From BOG-1112 sp964635325 (GTDB lineage Bacteria; Bdellovibrionota_B; Oligoflexia; Oligoflexales; Bog-1112), in NCBI GenBank assembly GCA_964635325.1, contig CAZWOL010000005.1, positions 1-64,000 of the forward strand: a DNA stretch of 64,000 nt, written 5' to 3'. The first letter of the stretch is position 1. Each line of letters begins with the position of its first letter. A program made the translations under genes and the position numbers. This document shows positions 52,816-61,724 of the stretch, piece after piece. A model generated the notes under the pieces. It made no database searches. It worked only from the letters and a program-made list of their open reading frames with translations, and had not been told where the DNA came from.

Positions 52816-54099
52816 ATGATAATGGCATCTTTAAGCATACGTTCATCCTTATTATTCCTCGCACTATTCATTCAAAATAGCACCCTAATTGCAGGAATTG
52901 ACGATATTTCACAAATTTCACTATCAAATCAATATTCAATATCGACGGTTCATAATAATCGCTGTCTCGATGTCGAAGGTTTCTCTCTTGCAGACTCTAC
53001 GCCAGTACAGATTTGGGATTGTCATGCGTCGGGCAATCAAAAAGTTCGTTTCATTCCAACTGCAGTTAGCGACGTTTTTGAAATACAATTTGTACATAGC
53101 GGAAAGTGTCTGGATGTCGCAAATCGGGGGGAGAGCAACGGCACTCCTCTCCAACAGTCTGACTGTCATCATGGGGTTAATCAGCAATTCAAGTTCATTC
53201 CAGATGGCTACTTTTTTCGAGTGCAGAATTTTAATGGGAAATTCCTTGACTTGAATGGAAGTGCAGCAGAAAATGCAGATAAGGTCGTTCATAACGATGC
53301 TAGCAATCATGATAGCCAGAAGTTTCTTATAAGCTATGTGAATTCAGATACTCCCCCGCAAAAATTGGTTAGAATAAAAATATGCCAAGCCCTTAATATG
53401 TTGAAATCTTCTGACCAATTATTGAAAACTATGCAGGCAAAAATGCAAAGTTTAGATTTACTTCGAACGGAGTGGTGTAATACATTGCTCCCCTCAGATA
53501 GAAAACTTCAGTCCATAAGAAAAGAAGTTGAAAAGTTAAAAAATCAGCTTGGCAACCAACGTGCTTCACAGAACGTTGACAAGATTAATGCATTAATCAG
53601 ACAGCATAATCAGTTGCATAATGAAATCACTCCGAAAATTGAAAGCTGGCAGTCTGAAACCAAAGCATCAAGGACACTCTTTGATCTTGCAAAAAATCCC
53701 TTTCAAGAAGGTATGAGCACTCTTGAAAAAGAGCTACATCGGTATTGGGAAGAAACAGTCATAGGTGTTTTGTCGGATAGCTCAGATCATGTAGCTGGTT
53801 TTATGAATCGAAATATTGAGATGAGTGATGAAGGAAAAATGGAGGATTGCATTTCGATACGAATTCAATCGTTGAAATACACTTTTTCAAGTGTTATCGC
53901 TGACAACTTAAACGCATGGGAACAGTGCAAGCTCAGCAACATAAATTATTTGGCTTTGAATGCTTTCTTTAATCTTTTTTCTCCAGTAGCAAATTTAGCA
54001 TATGAAGGGTGTGAGCAGTCCCTAAGCATGCGAATGCTAATGCATGCATTGTTAGTTGATGGTTGTTTCGAAGCCAATCTCAAAAAGCGTGAACTTTAA
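52816..54099 (+). CDS. secreted ricin B-lectin (R-type) protein with helical C-terminal region
   Basis: A 427-residue protein with a signal peptide ('SLLFLALFIQNSTLIA'). Residues about 41-173 form an R-type lectin trefoil: 'RCLDVEGFS...TPVQIWDC..GNQKVRF', 'KCLDVANRGESNGTPLQQSD...NQQFKF', and 'KFLDLNG...SQKFL'. The three Q-x-W positions carry V/F/L instead of Trp. Residues about 180-427 are helical, with probable coiled coil (about 225-300), and hold scattered Cys. It starts a tight operon with the toxin-like gene 20 nt downstream. It may bind glycans on a target cell or act as toxin carrier; that role is inferred. Confidence 0.75.
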   Translation: MIMASLSIRSSLLFLALFIQNSTLIAGIDDISQISLSNQYSISTVHNNRCLDVEGFSLADSTPVQIWDCHASGNQKVRFIPTAVSDVFEIQFVHSGKCLDVANRGESNGTPLQQSDCHHGVNQQFKFIPDGYFFRVQNFNGKFLDLNGSAAENADKVVHNDASNHDSQKFLISYVNSDTPPQKLVRIKICQALNMLKSSDQLLKTMQAKMQSLDLLRTEWCNTLLPSDRKLQSIRKEVEKLKNQLGNQRASQNVDKINALIRQHNQLHNEITPKIESWQSETKASRTLFDLAKNPFQEGMSTLEKELHRYWEETVIGVLSDSSDHVAGFMNRNIEMSDEGKMEDCISIRIQSLKYTFSSVIADNLNAWEQCKLSNINYLALNAFFNLFSPVANLAYEGCEQSLSMRMLMHALLVDGCFEANLKKREL

Positions 54100-54119
54100 T
54101 ATTTGAATGAGAGATACGT

Positions 54120-55490
54120 ATGATTTTTTTTAAGCTTTTGATACTTGCAGTATCATTACATCCAGTTCTTTCTGGGGTTAGTATAGAAGGTGGAAGCTCA
54201 GTAACAAGTGGAGATCATTGCTCAAGAACTGAGAGTCCATCAGGTTCGACTATGACCTTTTCACTTGAGCCAAGTGGTAATCCCTCTGGCGGAGGTAGTA
54301 GCCCATCCCCCTCAGGAAGTGGGAGTAGTGCATCAAGCAGCGGAGGTACAGGTGGAAGTAGTCAGGTTGGCGGCGGTCGGGAGGAATTTGAACCTTCTTC
54401 TCGTTCTGCAACACACCATCTAAGCGATTCGCAAAAACTCTCCCAAGAAGTCAGGAGAGAAAGGCTAAGAATCGATGCTGCTATAGCTGCCCATAGAGAA
54501 AAGATTCAAAGAGACTACGATAAAACAATTGGTGATGCAGAGGCCATGCTCGCAGCAATACCTAAACTTACTCATTCCCAGGCGTCGGAGGAACGCTCGG
54601 AGCGGGTTCGCGAGATGAGTAAGCCTTACTTAGATGTCCTAAAAGAAGCAAAAAAGCAGAGTTGGCGGATTGAGAACGTTCGCGAGCAGATCAAGCAAAT
54701 GGACAATTTTGAAGTCCGTTCTCAATTCGTAGAGACGGCCTCTGAGGCCAATCGGCTCTCCAAAAGATATACTTTGAATCGTGAATTTGAAGAAGCACAA
54801 ATTGCCATGCAATATGCCACCATTTGCTTGGATTTTGCGCTAAGTGTCACTCCAGTTGTAGGGTTAGGCCGAGACATTTTCGAAGCGATTACAGGTAGAG
54901 ATATACTTTCAGGTGAAGACTTAGGCACCTTCGGCAGATCCATGGCCATCTTAGGTGTTGTCACTGCTGGCTTTGGAAGCAAGCTTGGGAAAGCCCTTTC
55001 ATTTTTCAAACGAATGATGAAGGGAGAAAAAGCAGCAGATGCTGTCAAGGTAACCGAGAATATTGTCTCTTCTGCTAAGAGCATTGGCATCGATCACGGC
55101 GAAAAAATTAAATCCTTTGGAAAATGGTCCAATGAGGTTGGTGGAACTGATAAAGCAGTAAATTTAGTTGAAAAGTCCACTAAACAAATAGGTATCTCGA
55201 AAGCAGGGGAGTTTTTACATGAGAGTGTATACAAGGGGAGTTTTCCAAATAAATTGCAGTCGCTAGCTTACCATCATGCAAAGCATGGAAAAGGCCGAAC
55301 TCCAACGCAGTATATCAAGGATGCGAAATCTTTTTTTACAAACCAAAAACATCAAGCGAAAGCTCATACATTGATGGATGGAACACCAGGATTAAGTATA
55401 AAAACTAAGAATATTGGAGCTGACGGTAAAACTATTCGTCAAGGTGGTTTTTACAAAGAGGATGGCCGAGTAGTTACATATTGGGATTAA
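54120..55490 (+). CDS. secreted polymorphic-toxin-like protein (pretoxin segment plus C-terminal RNase-like tip)
   Basis: A 456-residue protein with a Sec signal peptide ('FFKLLILAVSLHPVLSG'), a Gly/Ser/Pro-rich linker (30-87), a charged coiled-coil region (105-235), and a pretoxin-type segment (about 238-292: 'VTPVVGLGRDIFEAITG', 'GEDLGTFGRSMAILGVVTAG') as found just before toxin tips. The last 86 residues (370-456) hold 'LQSLAYHHAKHGKG', 'TPTQYIKDAKSFF' and a beta-rich end with 'GGFYKEDGRVVTYWD'. This layout matches small RNase toxin domains of contact-dependent and other polymorphic systems (BECR-like; the exact family is not named). It starts 20 nt after the lectin gene and ends 7 nt before the candidate immunity gene. 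Confidence 0.72.
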   Translation: MIFFKLLILAVSLHPVLSGVSIEGGSSVTSGDHCSRTESPSGSTMTFSLEPSGNPSGGGSSPSPSGSGSSASSSGGTGGSSQVGGGREEFEPSSRSATHHLSDSQKLSQEVRRERLRIDAAIAAHREKIQRDYDKTIGDAEAMLAAIPKLTHSQASEERSERVREMSKPYLDVLKEAKKQSWRIENVREQIKQMDNFEVRSQFVETASEANRLSKRYTLNREFEEAQIAMQYATICLDFALSVTPVVGLGRDIFEAITGRDILSGEDLGTFGRSMAILGVVTAGFGSKLGKALSFFKRMMKGEKAADAVKVTENIVSSAKSIGIDHGEKIKSFGKWSNEVGGTDKAVNLVEKSTKQIGISKAGEFLHESVYKGSFPNKLQSLAYHHAKHGKGRTPTQYIKDAKSFFTNQKHQAKAHTLMDGTPGLSIKTKNIGADGKTIRQGGFYKEDGRVVTYWD

Positions 55491-55497
55491 GAATTTT

Positions 55498-55797
55498 ATG
55501 TCGATTCAAATGCTAATAAAAGAACATCAAAAGTTGAATTTCCCGTGGTCTCCAACAAGCGATGAATTAGCTGATTGGATTCACGAACTATCAGAACAAG
55601 AAGCTTACTATCTTGGTCTGATTCAAAGTGGAACTCTGACAATAAAAAATCTTGATTCTTTTCATGAATTTAAGTCCATATTGGATGGCGATTTCACTGA
55701 CCTGACAGCGGATGATTACAATATCTTGTCACACTGTAAGCAGTATGCTCTTAGTCTTGAGAATTTAATGATGGTTGCCGTCCGAAAATCTAAATAA
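55498..55797 (+). CDS. candidate immunity protein for the adjacent toxin
   Basis: A 99-residue cytosolic, acidic, mostly helical protein ('SPTSDELADWIHELSEQEAY', 'SLENLMMVAVRKSK') with no signal peptide. It starts 7 nt after the toxin-like gene. Position, size, lack of export signal and acidity are what an immunity protein would show. I recognise no Imm family by sequence, so the assignment rests on context. Confidence 0.6.
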   Translation: MSIQMLIKEHQKLNFPWSPTSDELADWIHELSEQEAYYLGLIQSGTLTIKNLDSFHEFKSILDGDFTDLTADDYNILSHCKQYALSLENLMMVAVRKSK

Positions 55798-55896
55798 CGG
55801 CTATAGATGACGAGTCAGGGGGGAGGCTGTGATAACAGGTGAAATAGGTGTTTTTTAGATTGTTTGAAAGTTGAACTATTTTATTCGGATACAGCA

Positions 55897-56424
55897 ATGC
55901 GAAAAATATTATCTCTATTTTTGCTCCTAACCACCGCAGCATGCCAAACATCGGATGATGTAAATACTTCAAATCAACCAGAAGTTGCGGATGAGCGAGG
56001 TCCTGAGCCTATTTTTTCAAAGGCGTATGAGACATGCCTGAAAGAAAAAATAGCCATCAAAACTCTCAGTGACGAAGATTTTGAGGAATGTTCAAAACTC
56101 CTTCCTCCGAAAAAAGAGGAAGCTACTTCGTGTTTCGGTTTGCGCCCGGTGGAGGTAAACACTGTTATCCTCACTCATATTGGGGAAATTCGGGAGTGTT
56201 ATTCAGAAGAATTGAAAGCAGGAAATGATGCAAAGGGGCAGGTTGATACCTCGTTTGTCATTGATAAAGATGGTCATATTAAAAATCTGGTGATGGTCAA
56301 AAATGAGATTGGCACTGCTTTTGGGGTCTGTGTGTCACAAGTCTTAGAAGAAATGCGTTTTCCGAAACCTTGTGATGGAAAGGATGTGAAGGTTAATTAC
56401 CCCTTCAAATTTTCCCAGACTTAA
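55897..56424 (+). CDS. lipoprotein with AgmX/PglI-type C-terminal domain
   Basis: About 175 residues from ATG 55897 with lipobox 'LLLTTAAC' (Cys16). The C-terminal 85 residues fit the AgmX/PglI C-terminal domain, a TonB-C-like fold: 'VILTHIGEIRECYSEEL', 'AKGQVDTSFVIDKDGHI', 'FGVCVSQVLEEMRFPKP', then a beta-strand ending 'VNYPFKF'. This domain is common in myxobacterial and related envelope or motility proteins. Its relation to the toxin operon just upstream is unclear; the 99-nt gap suggests its own transcription. Confidence 0.7.
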   Translation: MRKILSLFLLLTTAACQTSDDVNTSNQPEVADERGPEPIFSKAYETCLKEKIAIKTLSDEDFEECSKLLPPKKEEATSCFGLRPVEVNTVILTHIGEIRECYSEELKAGNDAKGQVDTSFVIDKDGHIKNLVMVKNEIGTAFGVCVSQVLEEMRFPKPCDGKDVKVNYPFKFSQT

Positions 56425-56780
56425 AAGTACTTCATGCTTCGTTGTCCTGACGACGTGATGGTTCTAAATGGAGTTCCGGAAAAAATTGGACAGTTTTGAT
56501 CAAGCACATCTAGCTTCAAATTCTGTCGGTGTCAAATAGCCAATTCCAGAATGAATCCTCTCTCGGTTATAAAAGACTTCGATCCATTCAAAAGTCGCAC
56601 GCTCGGCATCCACTCTCGTCTCGAACTTTGTCTGACACGTGAACCTCTTGAACTTTCTTGGATTTTAGATTTATCGGTTCTGCGTATCTACGAATTTAGG
56701 CTATCTTCAGTTGCAAAGAAGGGGTAACTCCACCTCGGCTGTAGCAGGTGGGCGTTAATTCAATTTATAGAAGGATTGTT
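56425..56780. other. 356-nt gene-poor gap holding an IS remnant
   Basis: No intact gene seen. Positions 56500-56661 hold an IS3-family transposase relic on the minus strand. Near 56729-56750 CCACCT and AGGTGG form a 6-bp inverted repeat. The remainder shows no coding signal. Confidence 0.5.
56500..56661 (-). pseudogene. IS3-family transposase (OrfB) C-terminal remnant
   Basis: Reading the minus strand toward 56500 gives about 53 codons that include 'KFETRVDAERATFEWIEV' and 'FYNRERIHSGIGYLTPTEF', ending in TGA. This is the characteristic C-terminus of the IS3/IS2-type DDE transposase ('FYNRERIHSGIGY'). The catalytic part is missing and no complete ends are evident. It marks an old insertion site beside the toxin region. 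Confidence 0.8.
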
Positions 56781-57683
56781 ATGAACTATATGAAGATACT
56801 TGTTTATTTTTCACTTGGCATTATTGTTGGCTGTTTTATTTTTTCTAAAAATTATAAGTCTGCATCACCCGATGATAAAGAGACTGATCATTCTATTTCT
56901 GATTTAAGACAGGAAGATTTAACTAAACTTAAGGAAGAGCTTTCTTCCTGTGAAAGGCGCGAACAGATCGCAAGCAATGCACTTAGTCAGGTACAGGAAA
57001 AATTTTCACAAGAATCGGCTGCTCGTGATAAAGGAATAAAAGGTGAGGGTGGATCTACTTCTAAATCCGCAATTGACCATTCAAACGAATCTGATTTTAA
57101 TAGAACAGAAAACCACGATCACGCAACGCATGGCAAAGATATTAAGCCGGAGACCTATAGCAAAGATAAAAGCGACTTTCTAAAGTCCGCCAACTGGATT
57201 GACGCAGAGAAAGGGCTCGATAATTTAGTAAAAGGTGATGCCAACTCTCAGTCTACCTTTTTAAAGAAAGTCTCCATTACAGACTTCGACAAAGTGTTGA
57301 ATTTTTCAGAGCAAGTGGATCGGAGCAGCCAGAACTTTATAGCTTTGCAGGGTTCATACCAGGGCCAAATGAAGGATCTGGTAATTGGCGGAAAGGAATA
57401 CCGGCTTGAACTCGAACTAAACTTTCCGACTCAAGGCGATGGAACATATTCAGCCAAAGTCGAAGGTGAAGGGCTCAACCTTTCGACCCAAGGAAGGGGG
57501 GAAGCAAAGGGGTTTAGCACGCTAAAAGATACTGGTAGTCGTGCAGTATTCCTGAAGTTGAATAGAGATGTTTATCTTCAACTCTACTCGACTGGGAAAT
57601 CGAATACTGTCATAGGAAACGCTTACAGAAATTTAGATAAGGGTTTTGCTAAATTCGGAGAGTTTGAGCTGGTACGCATGTAG
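56781..57683 (+). CDS. membrane-anchored protein of unknown function
   Basis: About 300 residues from ATG 56781 (AAGGA upstream). One N-terminal membrane anchor ('ILVYFSLGIIVGCFIF') is followed by a charged helical stalk (about 30-85), a disordered His/Asp-rich stretch ('HDHATHGKDIKPETY') and a C-terminal beta-rich domain (about 145-300: 'LQGSYQGQMKDLVIGG', 'YRLELELNFPTQGDG'). The soluble part would be periplasmic. I recognise no family. It lies between the IS3 relic and nupC, with unusually few near neighbours. Confidence 0.55.
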   Translation: MNYMKILVYFSLGIIVGCFIFSKNYKSASPDDKETDHSISDLRQEDLTKLKEELSSCERREQIASNALSQVQEKFSQESAARDKGIKGEGGSTSKSAIDHSNESDFNRTENHDHATHGKDIKPETYSKDKSDFLKSANWIDAEKGLDNLVKGDANSQSTFLKKVSITDFDKVLNFSEQVDRSSQNFIALQGSYQGQMKDLVIGGKEYRLELELNFPTQGDGTYSAKVEGEGLNLSTQGRGEAKGFSTLKDTGSRAVFLKLNRDVYLQLYSTGKSNTVIGNAYRNLDKGFAKFGEFELVRM

Positions 57684-57798
57684 AGGTGTGTTCTCTTTCT
57701 TATGGCGTGCGCCCCACAAACTCGACACCTGTAATAGAGCTTAGTGCATAGTTGATTGGAAAACGGCTTAGCTTCCTAAGCTCGAGGATGTGATGGTT

Positions 57799-59004
57799 CT
57801 ACAACAAAATCCCTGCAACGCATGCTGACATAAAGCTTGCTAGGGTTCCTCCAACCATTGCGATGAAACCACAGCGAGCAAGATCCTGACGACGTCCAGG
57901 CTCAAGGGCTCCAATTCCACCGATTTGAATTGCGATAGAACTGAAGTTTGCAAAACCGCAAAGTGCATAGGTTGCGATGGTGACCGAACGTGGAGAAAGT
58001 GTACCTGCTTTCATGTGTTCGGAGAGGTGAATGTAAGAGAGGAATTCGTTGACGACTGTTTTTTCACCGAGCAGTCGACCTACGATAGCACAGTCTTCCC
58101 AAGCAATCCCAAGCAGGAAGGCAAAAGGACGGAAGGCATAGCCTAGTATTCCTTCAAAAGATAATTCCCAACCAAAAAGGGATCCCAATTGACCAAGGAG
58201 TAGGTTGATTAGAGCGATGATGGCAATGAATGCAATCAACATAGCACCGACATTCAATGCAAGTTTTAGTCCTTCTGCGGCACCGACGCAGGCTGCTTCA
58301 AATACGTTGGATTCTTTGGTGTGATGTAGAGCAACGTGTCCTTTGGAATGAGCATCTTCGGTTTCTGGGACGAGAAGCTTAGAAATCAAAATAGCAGCAG
58401 GTGCAGACATAAACGATGCAGTGATGAGATGGCCAGCGGAGATTCCAAAACTTGCATATGCGGAGAGTACACCTCCAGAGGTCATAGCCATTCCCACGGT
58501 CATCATCGTGTTGATTTCTGACATCGTAAGTTTTTTCAAATACGGTTTGATGAATAGAGCGGATTCTGCTTGTCCTACGAAGATGTTGGTTGCGGTGAGC
58601 AAACCTTCGATAGGAGAGATGTTCATCATTCGCTTCATGACCCAAGATAATCCTGTAATGATGCGTGGAATGATACCCCAGTAGAATAAGAGAGATGAAA
58701 GAGAAGATATAAAAATGATTGTAGGAAGTACTTTGAATGCAAATGTCGATTGAATCAGTGCATCACCAAACAGAAAGGCTGCTCCTTTGTCGGAGAGATT
58801 GATGATGGTGTTGATCGCATCTTTAGCGGTTTCAAAAACCATGCCTCCAACTTTGGTGCGAAGTATAAAGAGGGCGAAAAGGAATTGAAGGGCGACTCCT
58901 CCAAAAATGGCGCGCCAATTGATAACCTTGCGGTTACGTGAGAAGCACCATGCGAGAAACATCATAAAACAAAGGCCGAAGAAACTGATGAGGCGCTGTT
59001 CCAA
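57799..59004 (-). CDS. nupC: NupC-family concentrative nucleoside transporter
   Basis: A 401-residue CNT-family symporter with 'TATNIFVGQAESALFIKPYL' (substrate/Na or H site), 'GMAMTSGGVLSAYASFGISA', 'MSAPAAILISKLLVPE' and 'LSYIHLSEHMKAGTLSPRSV'. It imports nucleosides across the inner membrane. It is a single-gene unit on the minus strand. Confidence 0.9.
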   Translation of the reverse strand: MEQRLISFFGLCFMMFLAWCFSRNRKVINWRAIFGGVALQFLFALFILRTKVGGMVFETAKDAINTIINLSDKGAAFLFGDALIQSTFAFKVLPTIIFISSLSSLLFYWGIIPRIITGLSWVMKRMMNISPIEGLLTATNIFVGQAESALFIKPYLKKLTMSEINTMMTVGMAMTSGGVLSAYASFGISAGHLITASFMSAPAAILISKLLVPETEDAHSKGHVALHHTKESNVFEAACVGAAEGLKLALNVGAMLIAFIAIIALINLLLGQLGSLFGWELSFEGILGYAFRPFAFLLGIAWEDCAIVGRLLGEKTVVNEFLSYIHLSEHMKAGTLSPRSVTIATYALCGFANFSSIAIQIGGIGALEPGRRQDLARCGFIAMVGGTLASFMSACVAGILL

Positions 59005-59265
59005 AGTGCTTTCCTTCTTCTCGGAGAGTGTCTGCTAAGCTATTAGGCGACCTAGGTCGCTATTGCAGAACATTCTGATTATTGGTCTGAGTTCAAAAGG
59101 GTAGGGCGACTTTTAACAGTTTTTCGTGAGGAATCCAAGTTACTGTTTTTACTGGAGCGTCAACTTGCGCTAGCCCGCCGGTACTCTTGGGTTTTTTCTC
59201 AGCTTTTCCTTCGGAATGGTTGTGGTAACATTTTGGCAGTAAGAACGATTGAAGGTTTAATTTGT

Positions 59266-60255
59266 ATGCATGCGACCGGTGAAGATCTCGACTCTTTGGT
59301 AAAGCAAGAAGCCCAAAAGGCCGAGCGGATTTTAAGCGAAATACGACGTGTGATTGTTGGCCAGACGATGGTCAGTAAGCGCCTCTTGATGGCAATGGTT
59401 GCGGGTGGACACGTGCTGCTCGAGGGACTACCTGGTCTTGCAAAAACCACAGCGATCAAAACATTAGGGCAGGTGAGTTCGCTCAATTTCAAACGCATTC
59501 AGTTTACTCCAGATCTGCTGCCTGCAGATCTTATCGGTACGCAAATCTATGATCCACGCAATGCAGAATTTAAGGTGCGCAAGGGGCCTATCTTTGCACA
59601 TCTTATTTTGGCAGATGAAATCAACCGTGCACCTGCAAAGGTTCAGTCTGCTCTGCTCGAAGCGATGGAAGAGCGTCAGGTCACGATCGGTGATCAGACG
59701 TGGCCTCTAGAAGAACCCTTTCTCGTCATGGCTACGCAAAACCCTGTTGAACAGGAGGGAACCTATCCTCTACCTGAGGCGCAGATCGATCGTTTTCTTT
59801 TCAAGTTGAAGATGACTTACACTAGCCTTGAAGATGAATTAGAGATCATCAAACGTGCAAGTTCAAGACAGACGCTCACTCTTCAGAGTGTTGCCACTCG
59901 CTATGAAATTTTGGGAATGCGTGAGGCTGTCGAAAAAATCTATGTCTCTGAAAAGATCCGACACTATATTGTTAGTATCGTTTATGCGACACGCACTCCA
60001 AAAGCGCGTGGTTTTAGCGATCTTGCACCGCTCATCGAATATGGAGCAAGTCCCCGAGCTTCGCTTGCACTGGACAGGGTTGCGCGTGTGAACGCACTCT
60101 TTGAAGGTCGTAGCTTTGTGACGCCACAAGATGTCAAAGATATTGCTGTCGACATTCTCCGGCATCGTGTCAAGGTGAGCTACGAAGCGGAAGCTGAAAA
60201 TATGGATGCAGAGGCTGTGATCACTAAAATTCTTGAACGGGTCGATGTTCCCTAA
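59266..60255 (+). CDS. MoxR-family AAA+ ATPase
   Basis: About 329 residues from ATG 59266 (AAGG upstream; a TTG at 59233 is the alternative). It has Walker A 'GLPGLAKTTAIKTLG', Walker B 'ILADEINRAPAKVQSALLEA', sensor 1 'FLVMATQNPVEQEG' and the C-terminal lid with 'ASPRASLALDRVARV'. MoxR proteins are chaperone-like ATPases that act with VWA proteins. It is first in an operon whose next gene overlaps its stop by one base (TAATG). Confidence 0.93.
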   Translation: MHATGEDLDSLVKQEAQKAERILSEIRRVIVGQTMVSKRLLMAMVAGGHVLLEGLPGLAKTTAIKTLGQVSSLNFKRIQFTPDLLPADLIGTQIYDPRNAEFKVRKGPIFAHLILADEINRAPAKVQSALLEAMEERQVTIGDQTWPLEEPFLVMATQNPVEQEGTYPLPEAQIDRFLFKLKMTYTSLEDELEIIKRASSRQTLTLQSVATRYEILGMREAVEKIYVSEKIRHYIVSIVYATRTPKARGFSDLAPLIEYGASPRASLALDRVARVNALFEGRSFVTPQDVKDIAVDILRHRVKVSYEAEAENMDAEAVITKILERVDVP

Positions 60256-61139
60256 TGTTATCATCAAAGATCATTCAGCAGATTCGTCATATCGAACTCA
60301 AGGCCGGACGTCTCGTCACGGATGCTTTGGCAGGTGAGTATGTCTCTGTCTTTCGTGGGATGGGGATGGAGTTCGAAAAAGTTCGAGAGTATGATCCAGG
60401 TGATGATGTTCGTACCCTTGATTGGAACGTAACAGCGCGAATGAACGCTCCATACGTCAAGGTTTTCCGTGAAGAGCGTGAACTCACGCTCATGCTGTTG
60501 GTGGATGTAAGTCGATCGCAGTCGTTTGGCAGTTGTGGAACTTTCAAAAGCGAAGTAGCTACCGAACTTGCAGCGATTCTTGCGTTTCTTGCCACTAAAA
60601 ATAACGACAAGGTAGGCCTTATTATCTTCTCGGACCATGTTGAGCAGTTTATTCCTCCCAAAAAAGGTCGCGCCCATGTCTGGCGTATTATACGACAAAT
60701 ATTTACGCATAAGAGTAAGGGTAAGACAACCGAGATGAAAGCAGCTTTGGATTATTTCAATAATGTATGTCGACGCAAGTCGATGTGCTTTCTGCTTTCC
60801 GATTTTTATGCTGAAAACTATCAGAAGTCTCTTGAACTAGCAGCCCATCGTCACGATTTGGTCTGTGTGCAGATCAAAGATCCGCGTGAACGTGAACTCG
60901 CACATAGCGGTCTTGTCACTTTACAGGATGCAGAAAGCGGACAGAGCATTGTGGTCGATAGCAGTGATCGCAAGTTTCGAAAGGCTTTTGCGGATGCGAT
61001 GGAAGCAGAAGACAAGAAACGCAGAGATTTCTTTCGTCGCAATAAGATCGATATTTTTGAAGTGCAGACACCTGAGTCGGTAGTCAATCCTTTGATTCGT
61101 TATCTGCACTATCGTGAACGACGGATGAAGTTACGATGA
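60255..61139 (+). CDS. DUF58 protein (VWA-like, MoxR partner)
   Basis: A 294-residue DUF58 protein with 'GMGMEFEKVREYDPGDDVRT', 'DWNVTARMNAPYVKVFREER', 'ELTLMLLVDVSRSQSFG' (a D-x-S-x-S MIDAS-like motif) and 'FLLSDFYAENYQKSLELAAH'. This is the constant second gene of MoxR-Bat loci and is thought to bind metal through a VWA-like fold. Its ATG overlaps the moxR stop and its stop overlaps the next start (ATGA). Confidence 0.92.
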   Translation: MLSSKIIQQIRHIELKAGRLVTDALAGEYVSVFRGMGMEFEKVREYDPGDDVRTLDWNVTARMNAPYVKVFREERELTLMLLVDVSRSQSFGSCGTFKSEVATELAAILAFLATKNNDKVGLIIFSDHVEQFIPPKKGRAHVWRIIRQIFTHKSKGKTTEMKAALDYFNNVCRRKSMCFLLSDFYAENYQKSLELAAHRHDLVCVQIKDPRERELAHSGLVTLQDAESGQSIVVDSSDRKFRKAFADAMEAEDKKRRDFFRRNKIDIFEVQTPESVVNPLIRYLHYRERRMKLR

Positions 61140-61723
61140 ACGATACACTACCTAATGCCTCCACGTTAGTACCGCAGGTTGACGCACAGCAGGGTGAGCA
61201 ATTGCCTCATGGCCTGCGTGGTTTGCTTAGCTATCCATTCTCATGGGAAGACGCTTGGCCCTGGCTACTTGCTCTTCTTGTTTTATTACTTGTTTTAGGC
61301 TTGCTTTTCTATTTGTGGAAAAAAAATCAGAAGTCTCGTCCTGCAAAAGTAGAGGCACCGGAAGATCCCTTTCGTGTGCTTGAACGTCAATTGCAAAATC
61401 TGCAGCCCCCTGATCCGTTTTTGGGTAAGCAAGGTGTGCAGTTTTTTTTCGAACTCAACATGCTACTACGTCAGTTCTTGGAGTTATGTTCAGGTCTAGC
61501 TGCAACAGATCTGACTTTGCAGGAGCTCAAAGAGCCTCTACGTACTAAGAGCCCGTTATCTCGAGAGACTACAGAAGATCTGATTCGCTTTCTCGAACGT
61601 AGTGAGTCTATCAAATTTGCAAATGTTCCGACTGATCTTGCAGAGGCTCGACAAAGTTACACCCAAGTTCAGGAATGGGTGAGCTATATGCGTCCTAAAC
61701 GTCTGGAAAGTGAGAGTCGTTAG
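61136..61723 (+). CDS. DUF4381-like single-pass membrane protein of the Bat operon
   Basis: A 195-residue protein with one membrane helix (about 46-63, 'LLALLVLLLVLGLLFYLW') and a cytosolic helical C-terminal domain ('FFFELNMLLRQFLEL', 'TTEDLIRFLERSESIKF'). Position between DUF58 and BatA genes and layout fit DUF4381-type proteins. It would be the scaffold or regulator in the MoxR-Bat assembly. ATGA overlap with DUF58; one base separates it from batA. Confidence 0.75.
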   Translation: MNDTLPNASTLVPQVDAQQGEQLPHGLRGLLSYPFSWEDAWPWLLALLVLLLVLGLLFYLWKKNQKSRPAKVEAPEDPFRVLERQLQNLQPPDPFLGKQGVQFFFELNMLLRQFLELCSGLAATDLTLQELKEPLRTKSPLSRETTEDLIRFLERSESIKFANVPTDLAEARQSYTQVQEWVSYMRPKRLESESR

Positions 61724-61724
61724 T

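Noticed and set aside
56452..57801. 12-nt exact match (GTGATGGTTCTA) at 56455-56466 and 57790-57801, seen as possible attachment or target-site repeats around the IS relic and anchored protein
   Set aside because: Exact 12-mers are expected many times by chance in 64 kb; one copy ends in the nupC stop codon, and the flanks differ.
60264..60710. 148-codon minus-strand frame
   Set aside because: Antisense to DUF58, which carries clear family motifs; no ribosome site and no family pattern.
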